From CALJFL01 sp039964455 (lineage in GTDB: Bacteria > Pseudomonadota > Gammaproteobacteria > Pseudomonadales > Halieaceae): a DNA stretch of 64,000 nucleotides. The DNA lies in the NCBI GenBank assembly GCA_039964455.1, contig JBDVXK010000021.1, forward strand, positions 1 to 64,000. Reading direction: 5' to 3'. Below the pieces are notes generated by a model. That model ran no database searches, had not been told where the DNA came from, and was given only the letters and a program-made list of their open reading frames with translations. Both the position numbers and the translations under genes were made by a program. Positions 53,530 to 61,779 of this stretch are shown piece by piece (within the stretch, counting starts at the first letter, position 1; each line of letters opens with the position of its first letter).

Positions 53530-53895
53530 ATGAGCAAACGCAATCGCGATAAATCCCGTCTCGTCTACTCCACGGAAGGCGGCCGTCTTTGCCCGCAGTG
53601 CCACCGCCCCGTGGGAGAATGTGTTTGTGGCCAGGACCGACCCGCTGCGGCCGGCGATGACATTGTGCGACTGCGACGTGAAACCAAGGGCCGGGGCGGC
53701 AAGGCCGTTACTGTGGTCAGCGGGGTACCACTCGCGCCCGAGGCACTGAAAGCACTCGCTAAAACGCTGAAACAAAAATGTGGCGTAGGCGGCGCGGTAA
53801 AAGATGCTGAAATCGAAATTCAGGGCGATCAGCGCACTATATTGAAGCCCGCCCTGGAAAAGCTCGGCTATCAGGTAAAGCTCTCTGGTGGTTAG
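53530..53895 (+). CDS. yciH: Translation initiation factor Sui1/YciH family protein
   Basis: A 121-residue Sui1-like protein. An N-terminal segment with CPQCHRPVGECVC looks like a zinc ribbon (53595-53632) and precedes the Sui1/eIF1 domain. The domain has RRETKGRGGKAVTVVSGV and LKQKCGVGGAVKDAEIEIQG as its core. In E. coli YciH modulates start selection and stress translation; the equivalent role is assumed. The start is ATG at 53530, with an alternative ATG at 53518. No strong ribosome site is visible before either. Confidence 0.88.
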   Translation: MSKRNRDKSRLVYSTEGGRLCPQCHRPVGECVCGQDRPAAAGDDIVRLRRETKGRGGKAVTVVSGVPLAPEALKALAKTLKQKCGVGGAVKDAEIEIQGDQRTILKPALEKLGYQVKLSGG

Positions 53896-54228
53896 TTTTA
53901 TAGATTTTAGCTACATTTAGCGAATTATAGTTGACTAATAAGCGAACTTACTTAGGCCAAATGGCGCTCAATTAGCCACCTCCAAGCCACGCTTACACCC
54001 AGTTACGCTCCACTCCCAAAAAAAATGTAAAAAAGATGGTGCAAACCGTTATTTTTATTGGATTTATTTTTTTTCTATGATAAAACGTACTCTGTGAGTG
54101 AGGAAAAGGCGGGATCTGGAGGCTATCTCCGAGACCGGACAAATAACCGAGCCACGTGCAAGACCATGAATAAAGATAAAAGTGAAGCAGTATCTGACGG
54201 ATTTGACATCCCTGCGAGGTAGTGGGCC
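53896..54228. other. AT-rich intergenic region before a phage-like gene
   Basis: No gene is supported. The sequence is unusually AT-rich (runs of A and T at about 54018-54080), unlike its neighbours. TTTAGCTACATTT at 53906-53918 is an exact 13-base match to the ppdK leader (12098-12110). TATAGTTGACTA at about 53926-53937 is a weaker relative. A -10-like TATGAT at 54076-54081 lacks a convincing -35. The composition hints at horizontal acquisition. Confidence 0.4.
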
Positions 54229-54618
54229 ATGTATGTTACCGCGGAGCACCTAAGGGAGCAGGTCATAGGACCTACCCTGAAGTACCTTGGAGTCTGGACT
54301 CCCACCACGGAGTCCCTTTTGCTGGAAGCCGCTGTTGACGCGCCTGATCTGGGCTTGTTTTCGGCGCGCAATGAAGGCCTGGGCTTGTTCCATATCACGA
54401 CAGCACAACACCGTGATATCTGGGACCGCTACCTGGCCTTCAAGCCCGAGATAGCCAGCCGCGTGCGCGGCCTGGCCAGTCAGCGGGCTTTTCTCAGCGA
54501 CCCAGACAGTGAGCTACAGACCAACCTTAGCTATTGCACAGCCATCGCGTGGCTGCTGCATCTCCGTGCTAATGGGTCTGTAGACGAAAGAGCTACTGGA
54601 GAGAGGGCTACCGCCTAA
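54229..54618 (+). CDS. Phage-like hypothetical protein
   Basis: A 129-residue protein with MYVTAEHLREQVIGPTLKYL at the start, then ESLLLEAAVDAP, FHITTAQHRDIWDRYLAFKPE and LSYCTAIAWLLHLRA. From memory the order and spacing resemble a small conserved protein of phage and prophage genomes, which has a similar -PTL-x-LG...ENLLL...Q-x-x-PATHDDIW...YL pattern. I cannot check this. It has no signal or membrane segment. It is isolated in an AT-rich region and followed by two perfect inverted repeats. A leftover of phage DNA is possible; other phage genes are not seen. Confidence 0.6.
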   Translation: MYVTAEHLREQVIGPTLKYLGVWTPTTESLLLEAAVDAPDLGLFSARNEGLGLFHITTAQHRDIWDRYLAFKPEIASRVRGLASQRAFLSDPDSELQTNLSYCTAIAWLLHLRANGSVDERATGERATA

Positions 54619-54670
54619 TCTTCGCTGGCGCGCGGTAGCCCGGTCTGCAGCACCACATGAGGTGCTGCAG
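54605..54670. repeat. Two consecutive 10-bp perfect inverted repeats between convergent genes
   Basis: GGGCTACCGC (54605-54614) pairs with GCGGTAGCCC (54632-54641). Directly after it CTGCAGCACC (54645-54654) pairs with GGTGCTGCAG (54661-54670). They lie over the stop of the phage-like gene and before the TIGR04282 stop. Neither has a T-run, so they are not canonical intrinsic terminators. They may form a double hairpin that ends or stabilises both convergent transcripts. Confidence 0.6.
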
Positions 54671-54681
54671 GTTGCGGGGCG

Positions 54682-55299
54682 CTAGTTCGCCATATATTCC
54701 TGCCAGACGGGCAGATCCTCCGCGCGGTCAATATCTGACAGCGCGGGTAACACCGCAGCCGTCCAACCCAATCCTTCGACATTAGCCAGTGACTCGGACA
54801 ATACCGCCTCACTACCCCAGCTCACCCCGTCAAACAAACCCCAGTCAGATTGGCATGCACCGATCAGGACATAGCCACCGTCAGTGGCTTCGCCAAATAC
54901 AACTGGGGCAGTTGTCAGGCCCTCGAAAGCGCGCCGTAAATAGGCCTCGTCGATCGCCGGACAATCACTGCCCACCAACACCACGCGCGGGTGACGGGAC
55001 AGGCCATCCAGTAAGGCGTGATGCATTCGCTCTCCCAAGCTGGTGCCCTGCTGAAGTCGAAGCGTGGCGCCCTGCCTCTCACAGGCCATCACCGCGGGAT
55101 GACTGCCCTCGCTATCCAACCACAGCTCTACAGGGGCAAGCCCGGATGCCAACAACTGCTTGCAGCAGTGCTGCAGCAGATCAACATGCAGCTGACAGGC
55201 GCCCTCTTCTCCCAGAGCGGGTATCAGCCGTGTTTTCACCGCGCCTACAATCGGCACCCTCGCAAACTGAATCAGCAGGCAGTCGCTGTGCTCAGCCAC
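54682..55299 (-). CDS. TIGR04282 family arsenosugar-biosynthesis glycosyltransferase (DUF2064)
   Basis: About 205 residues from GTG 55299 (MAEHSDCLLIQFARVP...), overlapping the stop of the upstream gene by eight bases; an ATG at 55344 would add 15 residues with more overlap. The N-terminus FARVPIVGAVKTRLIPALG is the nucleotide-sugar motif of the DUF2064/TIGR04282 family. LVGSDCPAI and FGEATDGGYVLIGA supply the metal/nucleotide residues. It lies in the three-gene arsenosugar set with TIGR04283 and ArsS. It probably handles a sugar-nucleotide step; exact chemistry is not established. Confidence 0.86.
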   Translation of the reverse strand: MAEHSDCLLIQFARVPIVGAVKTRLIPALGEEGACQLHVDLLQHCCKQLLASGLAPVELWLDSEGSHPAVMACERQGATLRLQQGTSLGERMHHALLDGLSRHPRVVLVGSDCPAIDEAYLRRAFEGLTTAPVVFGEATDGGYVLIGACQSDWGLFDGVSWGSEAVLSESLANVEGLGWTAAVLPALSDIDRAEDLPVWQEYMAN

Positions 55300-55969
55300 C
55301 GTAGTAATACCGCCACAGGGTTTTGGGGGAGACACCGCAGGCATAGGCCAGACGTAAACCCCACATCTGAACTATGGTCGCAATCACACCTCGCGATTCC
55401 CAGCGCCTTGATGAAGTCTCCACGGCACTGGCCAAAATTGCCGGTGGTGATCGGCGCCGTAGCCGCTTGCAGATCTCCACATCTTCCATCAGGGGTATAT
55501 CGGCATAGCCTGACAGCGCCTTAAAAACGTCGGCACGCACAAACAACATCTGGTCGCCAGTTGCCACGCGGGTCAAACGTGAACGCAGGTTCATCGACCA
55601 CTCAACCACTCGCAGCGATAGACGCTCACCGCTAAGTCGCACAGGAGCGAAACCCCACTCGGGGTCCGCTTGCAGGGTTCGCTCAATTTCCAGGGGGTTT
55701 TCCGGCGCCTGATTATCGGCATGCAGAAAAAACAGGTAACGCCCGGCAGCCGCCTGCCCCCCCAGGTTCATTTGTCGGGCACGCCCCCGCTCACCCATCA
55801 ACAGCTGACTGCCGGCAGACAAGGCACAGGCCACAGTGTCATCTTCACTACCGCCATCCACAACAAGCGTCTGCGCCTCTGGAAAGGCTCGGGACAGTGA
55901 ATCCAAAAGTACAGCAATGCGCTCACTCTCATTGAGCACAGGAATTATGAAAGAAATATCGACAGTCAG
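55292..55969 (-). CDS. TIGR04283 family glycosyltransferase, probable CTG start
   Basis: A GT-A glycosyltransferase of the TIGR04283 arsenosugar group. The first strand ISFIIPVLNESERI lies upstream of the first GTG (55939), so a GTG start would remove part of the fold. Extending in frame, the only plausible start is CTG at 55969, which overlaps the arsS stop as CTGA, exactly the geometry of ATGA couplings. This gives 225 residues. VVDGGSEDDTV, GRARQMNLGG and FLHADN are the nucleotide and metal motifs. The CTG start is an inference; alternatively translation begins at GTG 55939, leaving a 215-residue shorter form. Confidence 0.85.
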   Translation of the reverse strand: MTVDISFIIPVLNESERIAVLLDSLSRAFPEAQTLVVDGGSEDDTVACALSAGSQLLMGERGRARQMNLGGQAAAGRYLFFLHADNQAPENPLEIERTLQADPEWGFAPVRLSGERLSLRVVEWSMNLRSRLTRVATGDQMLFVRADVFKALSGYADIPLMEDVEICKRLRRRSPPAILASAVETSSRRWESRGVIATIVQMWGLRLAYACGVSPKTLWRYYYGG

Positions 55970-56919
55970 AGTGCGCCACCACAGCTACTACCCTGCCCGG
56001 CGGTGCAGCCATAGCAGTGCTCCCCGGTGCGAATCATCTGCCCTGCTGCGCTCCCATCCTTGAGCAGATCTTCCAGGTGCGCCCGTCCGTTACCCAACAA
56101 AGGAAGCTCCAGCATCTGATTGAAGTCGCAGTCATACAGGTATCCCTGCCAATCGACACTCACCAGCGTTCTGCACATCACGGTATCGAGATTGTCGGAG
56201 CTGTAGTTATCCCGCAGCAAGCTCATGTATTCGTGATACTGATCTTGCGCCAGCAAGACAGCGCCAAAGCGGCTAATAGGCATATTGGTGATGGTAAACA
56301 ACTGATCGAAAGTGATATCGAAGCGCTCGCCAAGCTCGCGCTTGTAGTCCTTCTCCAACGCCGCCTGGGGTGGCGGCAATACCGGCCCCACGGGGTTATA
56401 GACCAGGTTAAGGCGCAATTCAGGCCTACTGCCATAACCCAGGCCATTTAGCAGACGAATCGCTCTAACACTGTCGTCATATACCCCTTTACCTCGCTGC
56501 TGCTCCACATTGGCCTCTTCATAGCAGGGCAGCGAGGCCGTAACCTCAACCTCTTGATCCGCCAGAAACTGCGCGAGGTCTTCCTGACCGGGCTCAAACA
56601 GTACCGTCAGATTGCAGCGGTCAATGACATTTACTCCCATGGCTCGCGCATGCGTAACGAGGTATCTGAAGTGGGGGTTCAATTCCGGGGCGCCACCGGT
56701 AAGGTCCAGTTCACTGGCGCCACTGTTGCGCAAGACCTCCAGGACCAGGTCGATGGTTGCCTTGTCCATTAGTTCAGTGCGGGTCGGGCCAGCATTGACA
56801 TGGCAGTGCACGCAGCTGAGATTACACAAATAACCCAGGTTCACTTGCAGGGTTTTCAAGGTGCCCCGCTGCACCGCGGGAAAGTCGGTCGCCAGTAATA
56901 GGGATCGCGTATCTTGCAT
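55966..56919 (-). CDS. arsS: Arsenosugar biosynthesis radical SAM protein ArsS
   Basis: A 317-residue radical-SAM enzyme from the ATG at 56919; a longer 334-residue form exists but has no ribosome site. The iron-sulphur motif CNLSCVHC lies at 32-39 (Cys32, 36, 39) and LDLTGGAPELNPHF follows as the SAM-binding region. The C-terminus is Cys-rich (GEHCYGCTAGQGSSC), a feature of ArsS/DUF3641. ArsS transfers the deoxyadenosyl group of SAM to dimethylated arsenic, making 5'-deoxyadenosyl arsenosugar precursors. The methylating enzyme ArsM is not in this window, so the pathway needs a partner elsewhere. It overlaps the glycosyltransferase (CTGA). Confidence 0.93.
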   Translation of the reverse strand: MQDTRSLLLATDFPAVQRGTLKTLQVNLGYLCNLSCVHCHVNAGPTRTELMDKATIDLVLEVLRNSGASELDLTGGAPELNPHFRYLVTHARAMGVNVIDRCNLTVLFEPGQEDLAQFLADQEVEVTASLPCYEEANVEQQRGKGVYDDSVRAIRLLNGLGYGSRPELRLNLVYNPVGPVLPPPQAALEKDYKRELGERFDITFDQLFTITNMPISRFGAVLLAQDQYHEYMSLLRDNYSSDNLDTVMCRTLVSVDWQGYLYDCDFNQMLELPLLGNGRAHLEDLLKDGSAAGQMIRTGEHCYGCTAGQGSSCGGAL

Positions 56920-56979
56920 GCCTGGAAAGTGCCCCTGTCGATTTGGTCCGCTGCGGCCTGCTGCCCGCAAGTTGAGCCG

Positions 56980-58911
56980 TCAGTATTGACCCTGTAGTTC
57001 CAGCGGCGTTAACAAACTGAGGTCATTGCCCTGCAGGTGCTGAAAGACCACGTTATACGACAACACTGCCTGCACATAGTTGCGCGTCTCGCGGAACGGT
57101 ATGGTTTCTATCCATACCTCTACCGGGACAGGCTCGTCAGTGCGGTCACGCCAGCGTTCTACCCGGTGTGGGCCGGCATTGTAGGCCGTTAGCGCAAATA
57201 CTCGATTACCGTTAAAGCGATCCAGCAACTGACGGTAATAGGTGCTGCCAAGCAGCACATTATGCTCAACGTCGTACAACGCAGAAGTGCTGTGTGAGCG
57301 CCCCAGAGACGACGCTACCTGCTTTCCGGTAGCCGGCATGACCTGCATCAACCCACGCGCACCCACGGGCGAACGTGCCTGTGGAAAGAACGCACTTTCA
57401 CGACGTGCGATCGCCATAAGCTCAGTTGGCGGCACGCGCTGCAAGGTTGCATGATGGGCAAAGGTTTCCTGATAGGGCATGGGGAAACGTATATCGAGAG
57501 CGTCCCAGGCCTTCGCCTTACTTGCCGCATCAATCCCCATGCGATGCCAGCCCTGATCGGAGGCCAGGGCCGCCAATAACTGCCTCTCATCGCTGGACTT
57601 GTCGTTGAGCAGGTTGTACCACTCAGAATGAGCCAGGTTGTCTTCCTCGTGAAAGTACAACTCACCTATACGCTGAACAGCGGGGATCTCCCGTAAAGGT
57701 TCCGCCTGGGCTTCCTGCAATACCAATGGCTGGTTGTTGAAACTATAGGGTTGACCGAGCCGGTCAGCGGACAGAAAACCATAGTAGCCACGCTCGGTGG
57801 CAATCGCCTCCCACTGCTTGCGCGCCTCGTCGTGGCGACCCTGCATAGAGTCTGCCACGGCATACCAGTACCGCCATACCGCCTCTTGTCGTTTCTCCTC
57901 ACCAAGCTTGGGAACTATGGCCTGCAGTGTTGTCCAGTCGCTTTCCTCCAGCGTCCAGCGCAAGCGGATTTCGGTCAGCTTGTCTTCCTCGAGCCGACCC
58001 AGGGCAGCATCTACCCAGACAGCATTCTCTTCGGTTTTGGCAAACAGGCTGCGAAGGGCTATCGCATATTCGATCTTGTGCGCCTGCTCATCGCTGAAAG
58101 ACATCTTTGTCTGGTAGTAACGCCAGTACTCCAGTGCTTTCCCAGGATTGTAGCGCGCGAGATGAGGCAAGCCGTGCGTGACGATATCAACAGAATGGCT
58201 ATCGCCCGCTGGCAGCGTTCGTTTTCGCATCCGGTCAGGCTGCTTGTATACGGCCAACAGGCTCTCGGACCACGGGGTCAGCTGATCACTCCCCTTACGA
58301 GAGACATAGGTTAGCAACGACTTTTTACGGGCATCAAACGCCTTTAGCATTCGCGCCCAAACCGCTTCGTCACTCAATTCTCCAGACTTCAGCCAGGCAT
58401 TGAAAAGTGGATCGCACTCCTTCGGGCGCGACTCACCATGTACCCACAGTCGCTCAGCGCCCTCCCAGGCAGCAAGAGTATCGCCCTGGGCAAGCAGAGC
58501 GCGGAAGTAATAGCACTTGAGGGTCACACTATTGGGTTCGTCGGGCTTGACCGCAAGAAAGTCGGACCAGCGACGATCCTTACCGGCACGTGTAAGGTAT
58601 ACAGACAGGAAACGGTTTGGCAGTGGTGAGTCGGCGCTGCGCGACATAAACTGACTGGCGTCTGCGGGCCGCACAGAGGCAGGCGACTTGGTAAGCTTGA
58701 AGTAATCCAGATAAACATCGAGCGGGTAGTCGTCCAGATCATTGCGCAGTTGCTCGTAGTCAGTCCACTGCCCGCGATCTATGGCTATAAGCGCATCACC
58801 GTACTGATCTCGCGAGAGTGTTATAGGATCTGCAGCGTGAACGGGGTCGACCCAAAAACCCTGCAACGCCACCAGGGTTAAACCAGCGAAAAGCGACAAG
58901 CGCACCAGCAA
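56980..58911 (-). CDS. Soluble lytic transglycosylase (Slt70-like)
   Basis: A 643-residue periplasmic murein hydrolase with signal peptide (SLFAGLTLVALQGFWV, ending before HA-ADP). A long superhelical U-domain occupies most of the protein. The C-terminal transglycosylase domain has the catalytic Glu505 in ARRESAFFPQARSP. GLMQVMPATGKQ and ALTAYNAGPHRVERW follow it, the last being the AYNAG motif. It cleaves glycan strands of peptidoglycan with formation of 1,6-anhydro ends. The best start is TTG at 58911 (AGAGG upstream); GTG at 58905 is an alternative. It precedes arsS by 60 bp on the same strand, which seems a chance neighbour. Confidence 0.93.
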   Translation of the reverse strand: MLVRLSLFAGLTLVALQGFWVDPVHAADPITLSRDQYGDALIAIDRGQWTDYEQLRNDLDDYPLDVYLDYFKLTKSPASVRPADASQFMSRSADSPLPNRFLSVYLTRAGKDRRWSDFLAVKPDEPNSVTLKCYYFRALLAQGDTLAAWEGAERLWVHGESRPKECDPLFNAWLKSGELSDEAVWARMLKAFDARKKSLLTYVSRKGSDQLTPWSESLLAVYKQPDRMRKRTLPAGDSHSVDIVTHGLPHLARYNPGKALEYWRYYQTKMSFSDEQAHKIEYAIALRSLFAKTEENAVWVDAALGRLEEDKLTEIRLRWTLEESDWTTLQAIVPKLGEEKRQEAVWRYWYAVADSMQGRHDEARKQWEAIATERGYYGFLSADRLGQPYSFNNQPLVLQEAQAEPLREIPAVQRIGELYFHEEDNLAHSEWYNLLNDKSSDERQLLAALASDQGWHRMGIDAASKAKAWDALDIRFPMPYQETFAHHATLQRVPPTELMAIARRESAFFPQARSPVGARGLMQVMPATGKQVASSLGRSHSTSALYDVEHNVLLGSTYYRQLLDRFNGNRVFALTAYNAGPHRVERWRDRTDEPVPVEVWIETIPFRETRNYVQAVLSYNVVFQHLQGNDLSLLTPLELQGQY

Positions 58912-59039
58912 TATACCTCTTCAGAACAACGGATAAGTCAGGCTAAACAGCGCTGTATCCAGACCGCTTAAGGGTGATACGGCCGCCGGGCGAATGCAAG
59001 CGTCGCGCACAAAATCAATAGACTTTTTCTACACCACGG

Positions 59040-59600
59040 CTAAAGCAACAGGCCAAGCGTGGGTAACGCTATGTCGGCATAGTCCATGATGATCTCACGG
59101 GACTGGATGCGGAAGCTGTCTGCACTTGCTGTCAGCTGGTCGCGTCTCTGGCCACTGTAAATGACGCTGTCGTTACCGGGGCGCGCATAGTAAAGGTGAA
59201 AGTTGCTCAGCACTGACCATTCATCATTCTCCAGCGACACCACTTCGATATTACCGACCAGCCTGCGAGTACGGGCGGGCGGGTTTTCCGACCAGGAATT
59301 TATTTTGAAGGCGCGCTCTACGCGCAGCATCAAGTGGATATAACCCTCTTCACGGATGGGGCAGCCCAACGAGTCGCTATCCTCCAGCTCTCGCTCAACA
59401 CTGATCATATGCTCATGTCCACGCTCGCTGTTATCGACCATGGGGTTACCTCTGGCAGGCATAAGGTAACGTACATCCTCAGCGATCAAGGCCAGCCACT
59501 GCTGGTACTGCCGATTATCAAGCAGCCGTGCCTCCTGAAAGTAAAAGCGCTCCAGGGCGCGGTGTTCTTCGGGAGAAATAACCAGAGAATCAGAGCTCAT
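59040..59600 (-). CDS. Aromatic-ring-hydroxylating dioxygenase, beta subunit
   Basis: A 186-residue beta subunit from the ATG at 59600, which overlaps the alpha-subunit stop as ATGA. RFYFQEARLLDNRQYQQWLAL and EDVRYLMPARGN are characteristic of the SnoaL-like beta subunits that pack with the catalytic alpha subunit. VGNIEVVSLENDEWSVLSNFHLYY follows in two parts. The beta subunit has no metal centre and mostly stabilises the complex. Its presence makes a true two-component oxygenase likely. Confidence 0.9.
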   Translation of the reverse strand: MSSDSLVISPEEHRALERFYFQEARLLDNRQYQQWLALIAEDVRYLMPARGNPMVDNSERGHEHMISVERELEDSDSLGCPIREEGYIHLMLRVERAFKINSWSENPPARTRRLVGNIEVVSLENDEWSVLSNFHLYYARPGNDSVIYSGQRRDQLTASADSFRIQSREIIMDYADIALPTLGLLL

Positions 59601-60883
59601 AAACTGCCCTCCACCGCCTGTAATTCGTCCCGCCAACGGCTAAAAAAGTGTCGGGCATAAAACTCATTGGCGGTGACGCTAACCAGGCCGGGCAACTGCG
59701 GGTGGGGTTTCTCCTCACCCAGCCCCAAACCGTAAAAGTAGGGTCGGTCATCGGCGAAATCGATATTACTGCCTTTGAACTGCTGCACCCAGACTTCGGA
59801 GTCCTCCTGCTCAAGAATACCGCCCGGGCCAAAAAAGGAACTGTAGTTAGTACGCAGTATCTTTTTGATGTGCTCAGGTGCCTGCGCTGGCACCACTGCC
59901 CAGGACCAGTACTCGACCTTACCCGGACCGCGCGGATGCGATACCTTGAACGAAGCATTCGACCAAAGAAAGGACAGGTTCGGGTAGACGCCATAGGTCA
60001 GGCCTTTCATCCTCGCACGCAGATCCCCCACCCGCGCTGGCGCCATGGCCTGCAGCTCCCTCAGGTACTCCTGCACCTCTGCACCGCCAAGTATGCCGCC
60101 CATACCTTCCATACCCCACGCCACATCATCCACTGGTGCATCTTCGGGCATTATTCTGAAAGTGGCTCCATGGCCAGGCTTGGTCACCACGCTGTAGCCA
60201 AGCTTCTCGATGAGACTTTGAGCCTCTCTGGGAATAATGGCGCTGTGCAAAAAAGCACCGTGGTTCACATCACCCAATTGGTTCTCTACCGGTAACTTCC
60301 AATTCGCATTCAGCGCCCAACGATGCGGTGCTCCCATAAATTCAATGCCACCGGGAAAACGGTCGAGGAATGCATCGAGATAGAAGCGCATATCACCCAG
60401 GTAGCTATCCAAAGCCTCTATCTCGGGATCGAAGCTACCGAAGATCAGCCCTCGCCATGATTCAAGCCTGGGAACTGGCTTAAGTCCCAGCCTGGTTTTG
60501 TCTGGCTGATTGGCAAGCTCGCTCTCTTGCGGAATCGTCATCAAGCGCCCATCTACCGCATAGGACCAATTGTGATAAGGACAGATAAAGCGCTTGGCGT
60601 TACCGTGATCAGCTCGGCACACGGGTAAACCGCGATGTGTGCAGCTATTAATACTGGCGTGAAGCTTAAGATCTTCTCCCCGCGACAAAATAATGGGGGT
60701 TTCGCACATATAGGCCTGAACAAAATCACCGGCACGGGGTAATTGAGACTCGTGACCGAGGAACAGCCAGCTTTTGCCGAAGATTCCCTGCTTCTCCAAT
60801 TCGTAAATGCCGGCATCAGTCCAACACCGCCGACTTACCAGACTGGCGTCATCATTCACCAGCTCAGCCACTGGATAGGGCAT
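59597..60883 (-). CDS. Rieske ring-hydroxylating dioxygenase, alpha subunit
   Basis: A 428-residue catalytic subunit from the ATG at 60883 (GGAG 6 bases upstream; a TTG 12 bases earlier is less likely). The Rieske cluster is C81-x-H83 in SCTHRGLP with C101-x2-H104 in CPYHNWSY. The mononuclear iron site includes GDVNHGAFLH (Asp205, His208, His213, D-x2-H-x4-H). It inserts O2 into an aromatic or polycyclic ring using electrons from a reductase. Coupled by ATGA to the beta subunit. A probable reductase C-terminus lies at the right edge of the window (63910-64000). The ring substrate cannot be named. Confidence 0.93.
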   Translation of the reverse strand: MPYPVAELVNDDASLVSRRCWTDAGIYELEKQGIFGKSWLFLGHESQLPRAGDFVQAYMCETPIILSRGEDLKLHASINSCTHRGLPVCRADHGNAKRFICPYHNWSYAVDGRLMTIPQESELANQPDKTRLGLKPVPRLESWRGLIFGSFDPEIEALDSYLGDMRFYLDAFLDRFPGGIEFMGAPHRWALNANWKLPVENQLGDVNHGAFLHSAIIPREAQSLIEKLGYSVVTKPGHGATFRIMPEDAPVDDVAWGMEGMGGILGGAEVQEYLRELQAMAPARVGDLRARMKGLTYGVYPNLSFLWSNASFKVSHPRGPGKVEYWSWAVVPAQAPEHIKKILRTNYSSFFGPGGILEQEDSEVWVQQFKGSNIDFADDRPYFYGLGLGEEKPHPQLPGLVSVTANEFYARHFFSRWRDELQAVEGSL

Positions 60884-61030
60884 TGCTTGCTCCAAATATT
60901 ATCAAGTGTTAATTTTTATCCAGTATATACCGCCTCATCTCGAAAAATCGACGCGAAGTCGGGCAATGTAGTCTAATTATTAACAATCGGCTGATAATTT
61001 TTGGCCGAACGAATAGCAACGGGGGAAACC
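60884..61030. promoter_or_regulatory. Divergent dioxygenase/TetR promoter with two operator-like inverted repeats
   Basis: Site 1, ATTATCA-AG-TGTTAAT (60898-60913), lies close to the dioxygenase start. Site 2, ATTAACA-ATCGGC-TGATAAT (60979-60998), lies close to the TetR start. The arms are the same pair of seven-mers in opposite orientation with 2- and 6-base spacers. Two such sites flanking a divergent promoter suit a TetR repressor that controls itself and the dioxygenase. Confidence 0.5.
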
Positions 61031-61648
61031 ATGGAGCCGCCAATCGAAACCAAGGGGCAACGCACCGCAAGGCGCATCATGGATGTAGCGGAGACCTTGT
61101 TTGCCCAACAGGGCTACGAGGGAACAACACTGCGACAGATAGCGGCGGCGGCAAAATTACAGGAGCCTGGCCTATACAACCATTTCGACAGCAAACAGGC
61201 CTTGTATGAAGCTATTCTTCACCGCGGTCTACATCCAATGCTGGACGCCCTCTCCCGCCATCTCGCGCAGGCAGCGGATTTACGGGATTACACCGATTTA
61301 CCCGCGGTTATGACCGACCTGCTACTCGATCACCCGCAGATGGCCGCACTATTTCAACAGGCCATGCAGGGAGAGCCCGAATCCGTGGGTAACCAAATGG
61401 TGCAAGAGTGGCTCAAAAATCTTTTTGGATACGGTATCAAAAGTATGTCGGCATCCAGTGCCGCCGAGGATACCGATGCAAGGTCACTGGCGATCAATGT
61501 TATCGCCATGTTCAACCTCACAACCGGTTATTTTCTTTCTCAACGAGCCTTTAACATGATGGCTGAAGGCAGTCTTGTGCATCCTGACAATGTGGCGCGA
61601 CAAAAGCGACTGCTGCGCCGCGTGATACGCGCCATGCTTATCAGCTAA
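61031..61648 (+). CDS. TetR/AcrR family transcriptional regulator
   Basis: A 205-residue repressor from ATG 61031 with GGGGG six to ten bases upstream; the TTG at 61001 is rejected. The DNA-binding part is residues about 12-58 (RTARRIMDVAETLFAQQGYE, then TTLRQIAAAAKLQEPGLYNHF). The remaining helices form the ligand/dimerisation domain. It is divergent from the Rieske dioxygenase genes and probably senses their substrate or product. Operator-like inverted repeats lie in the shared promoter. Downstream lies a small S4 protein. Confidence 0.93.
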   Translation: MEPPIETKGQRTARRIMDVAETLFAQQGYEGTTLRQIAAAAKLQEPGLYNHFDSKQALYEAILHRGLHPMLDALSRHLAQAADLRDYTDLPAVMTDLLLDHPQMAALFQQAMQGEPESVGNQMVQEWLKNLFGYGIKSMSASSAAEDTDARSLAINVIAMFNLTTGYFLSQRAFNMMAEGSLVHPDNVARQKRLLRRVIRAMLIS

Positions 61649-61779
61649 GTGAAGTCGAACTGGAGGGTCTGTGGCCTGGCATTTAGTCCACTGGGCGGGC
61701 AATTACCTATACAATTCGACAAGACCAAAAACACAGTGTCGGCATCGCCGGCACGCAGCACTGACAGCAGGCACTATTC

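Noticed and set aside
59648..60295. 215-codon open frame on the plus strand
   Set aside because: Antisense to the Rieske alpha subunit, whose cluster ligands are clear.
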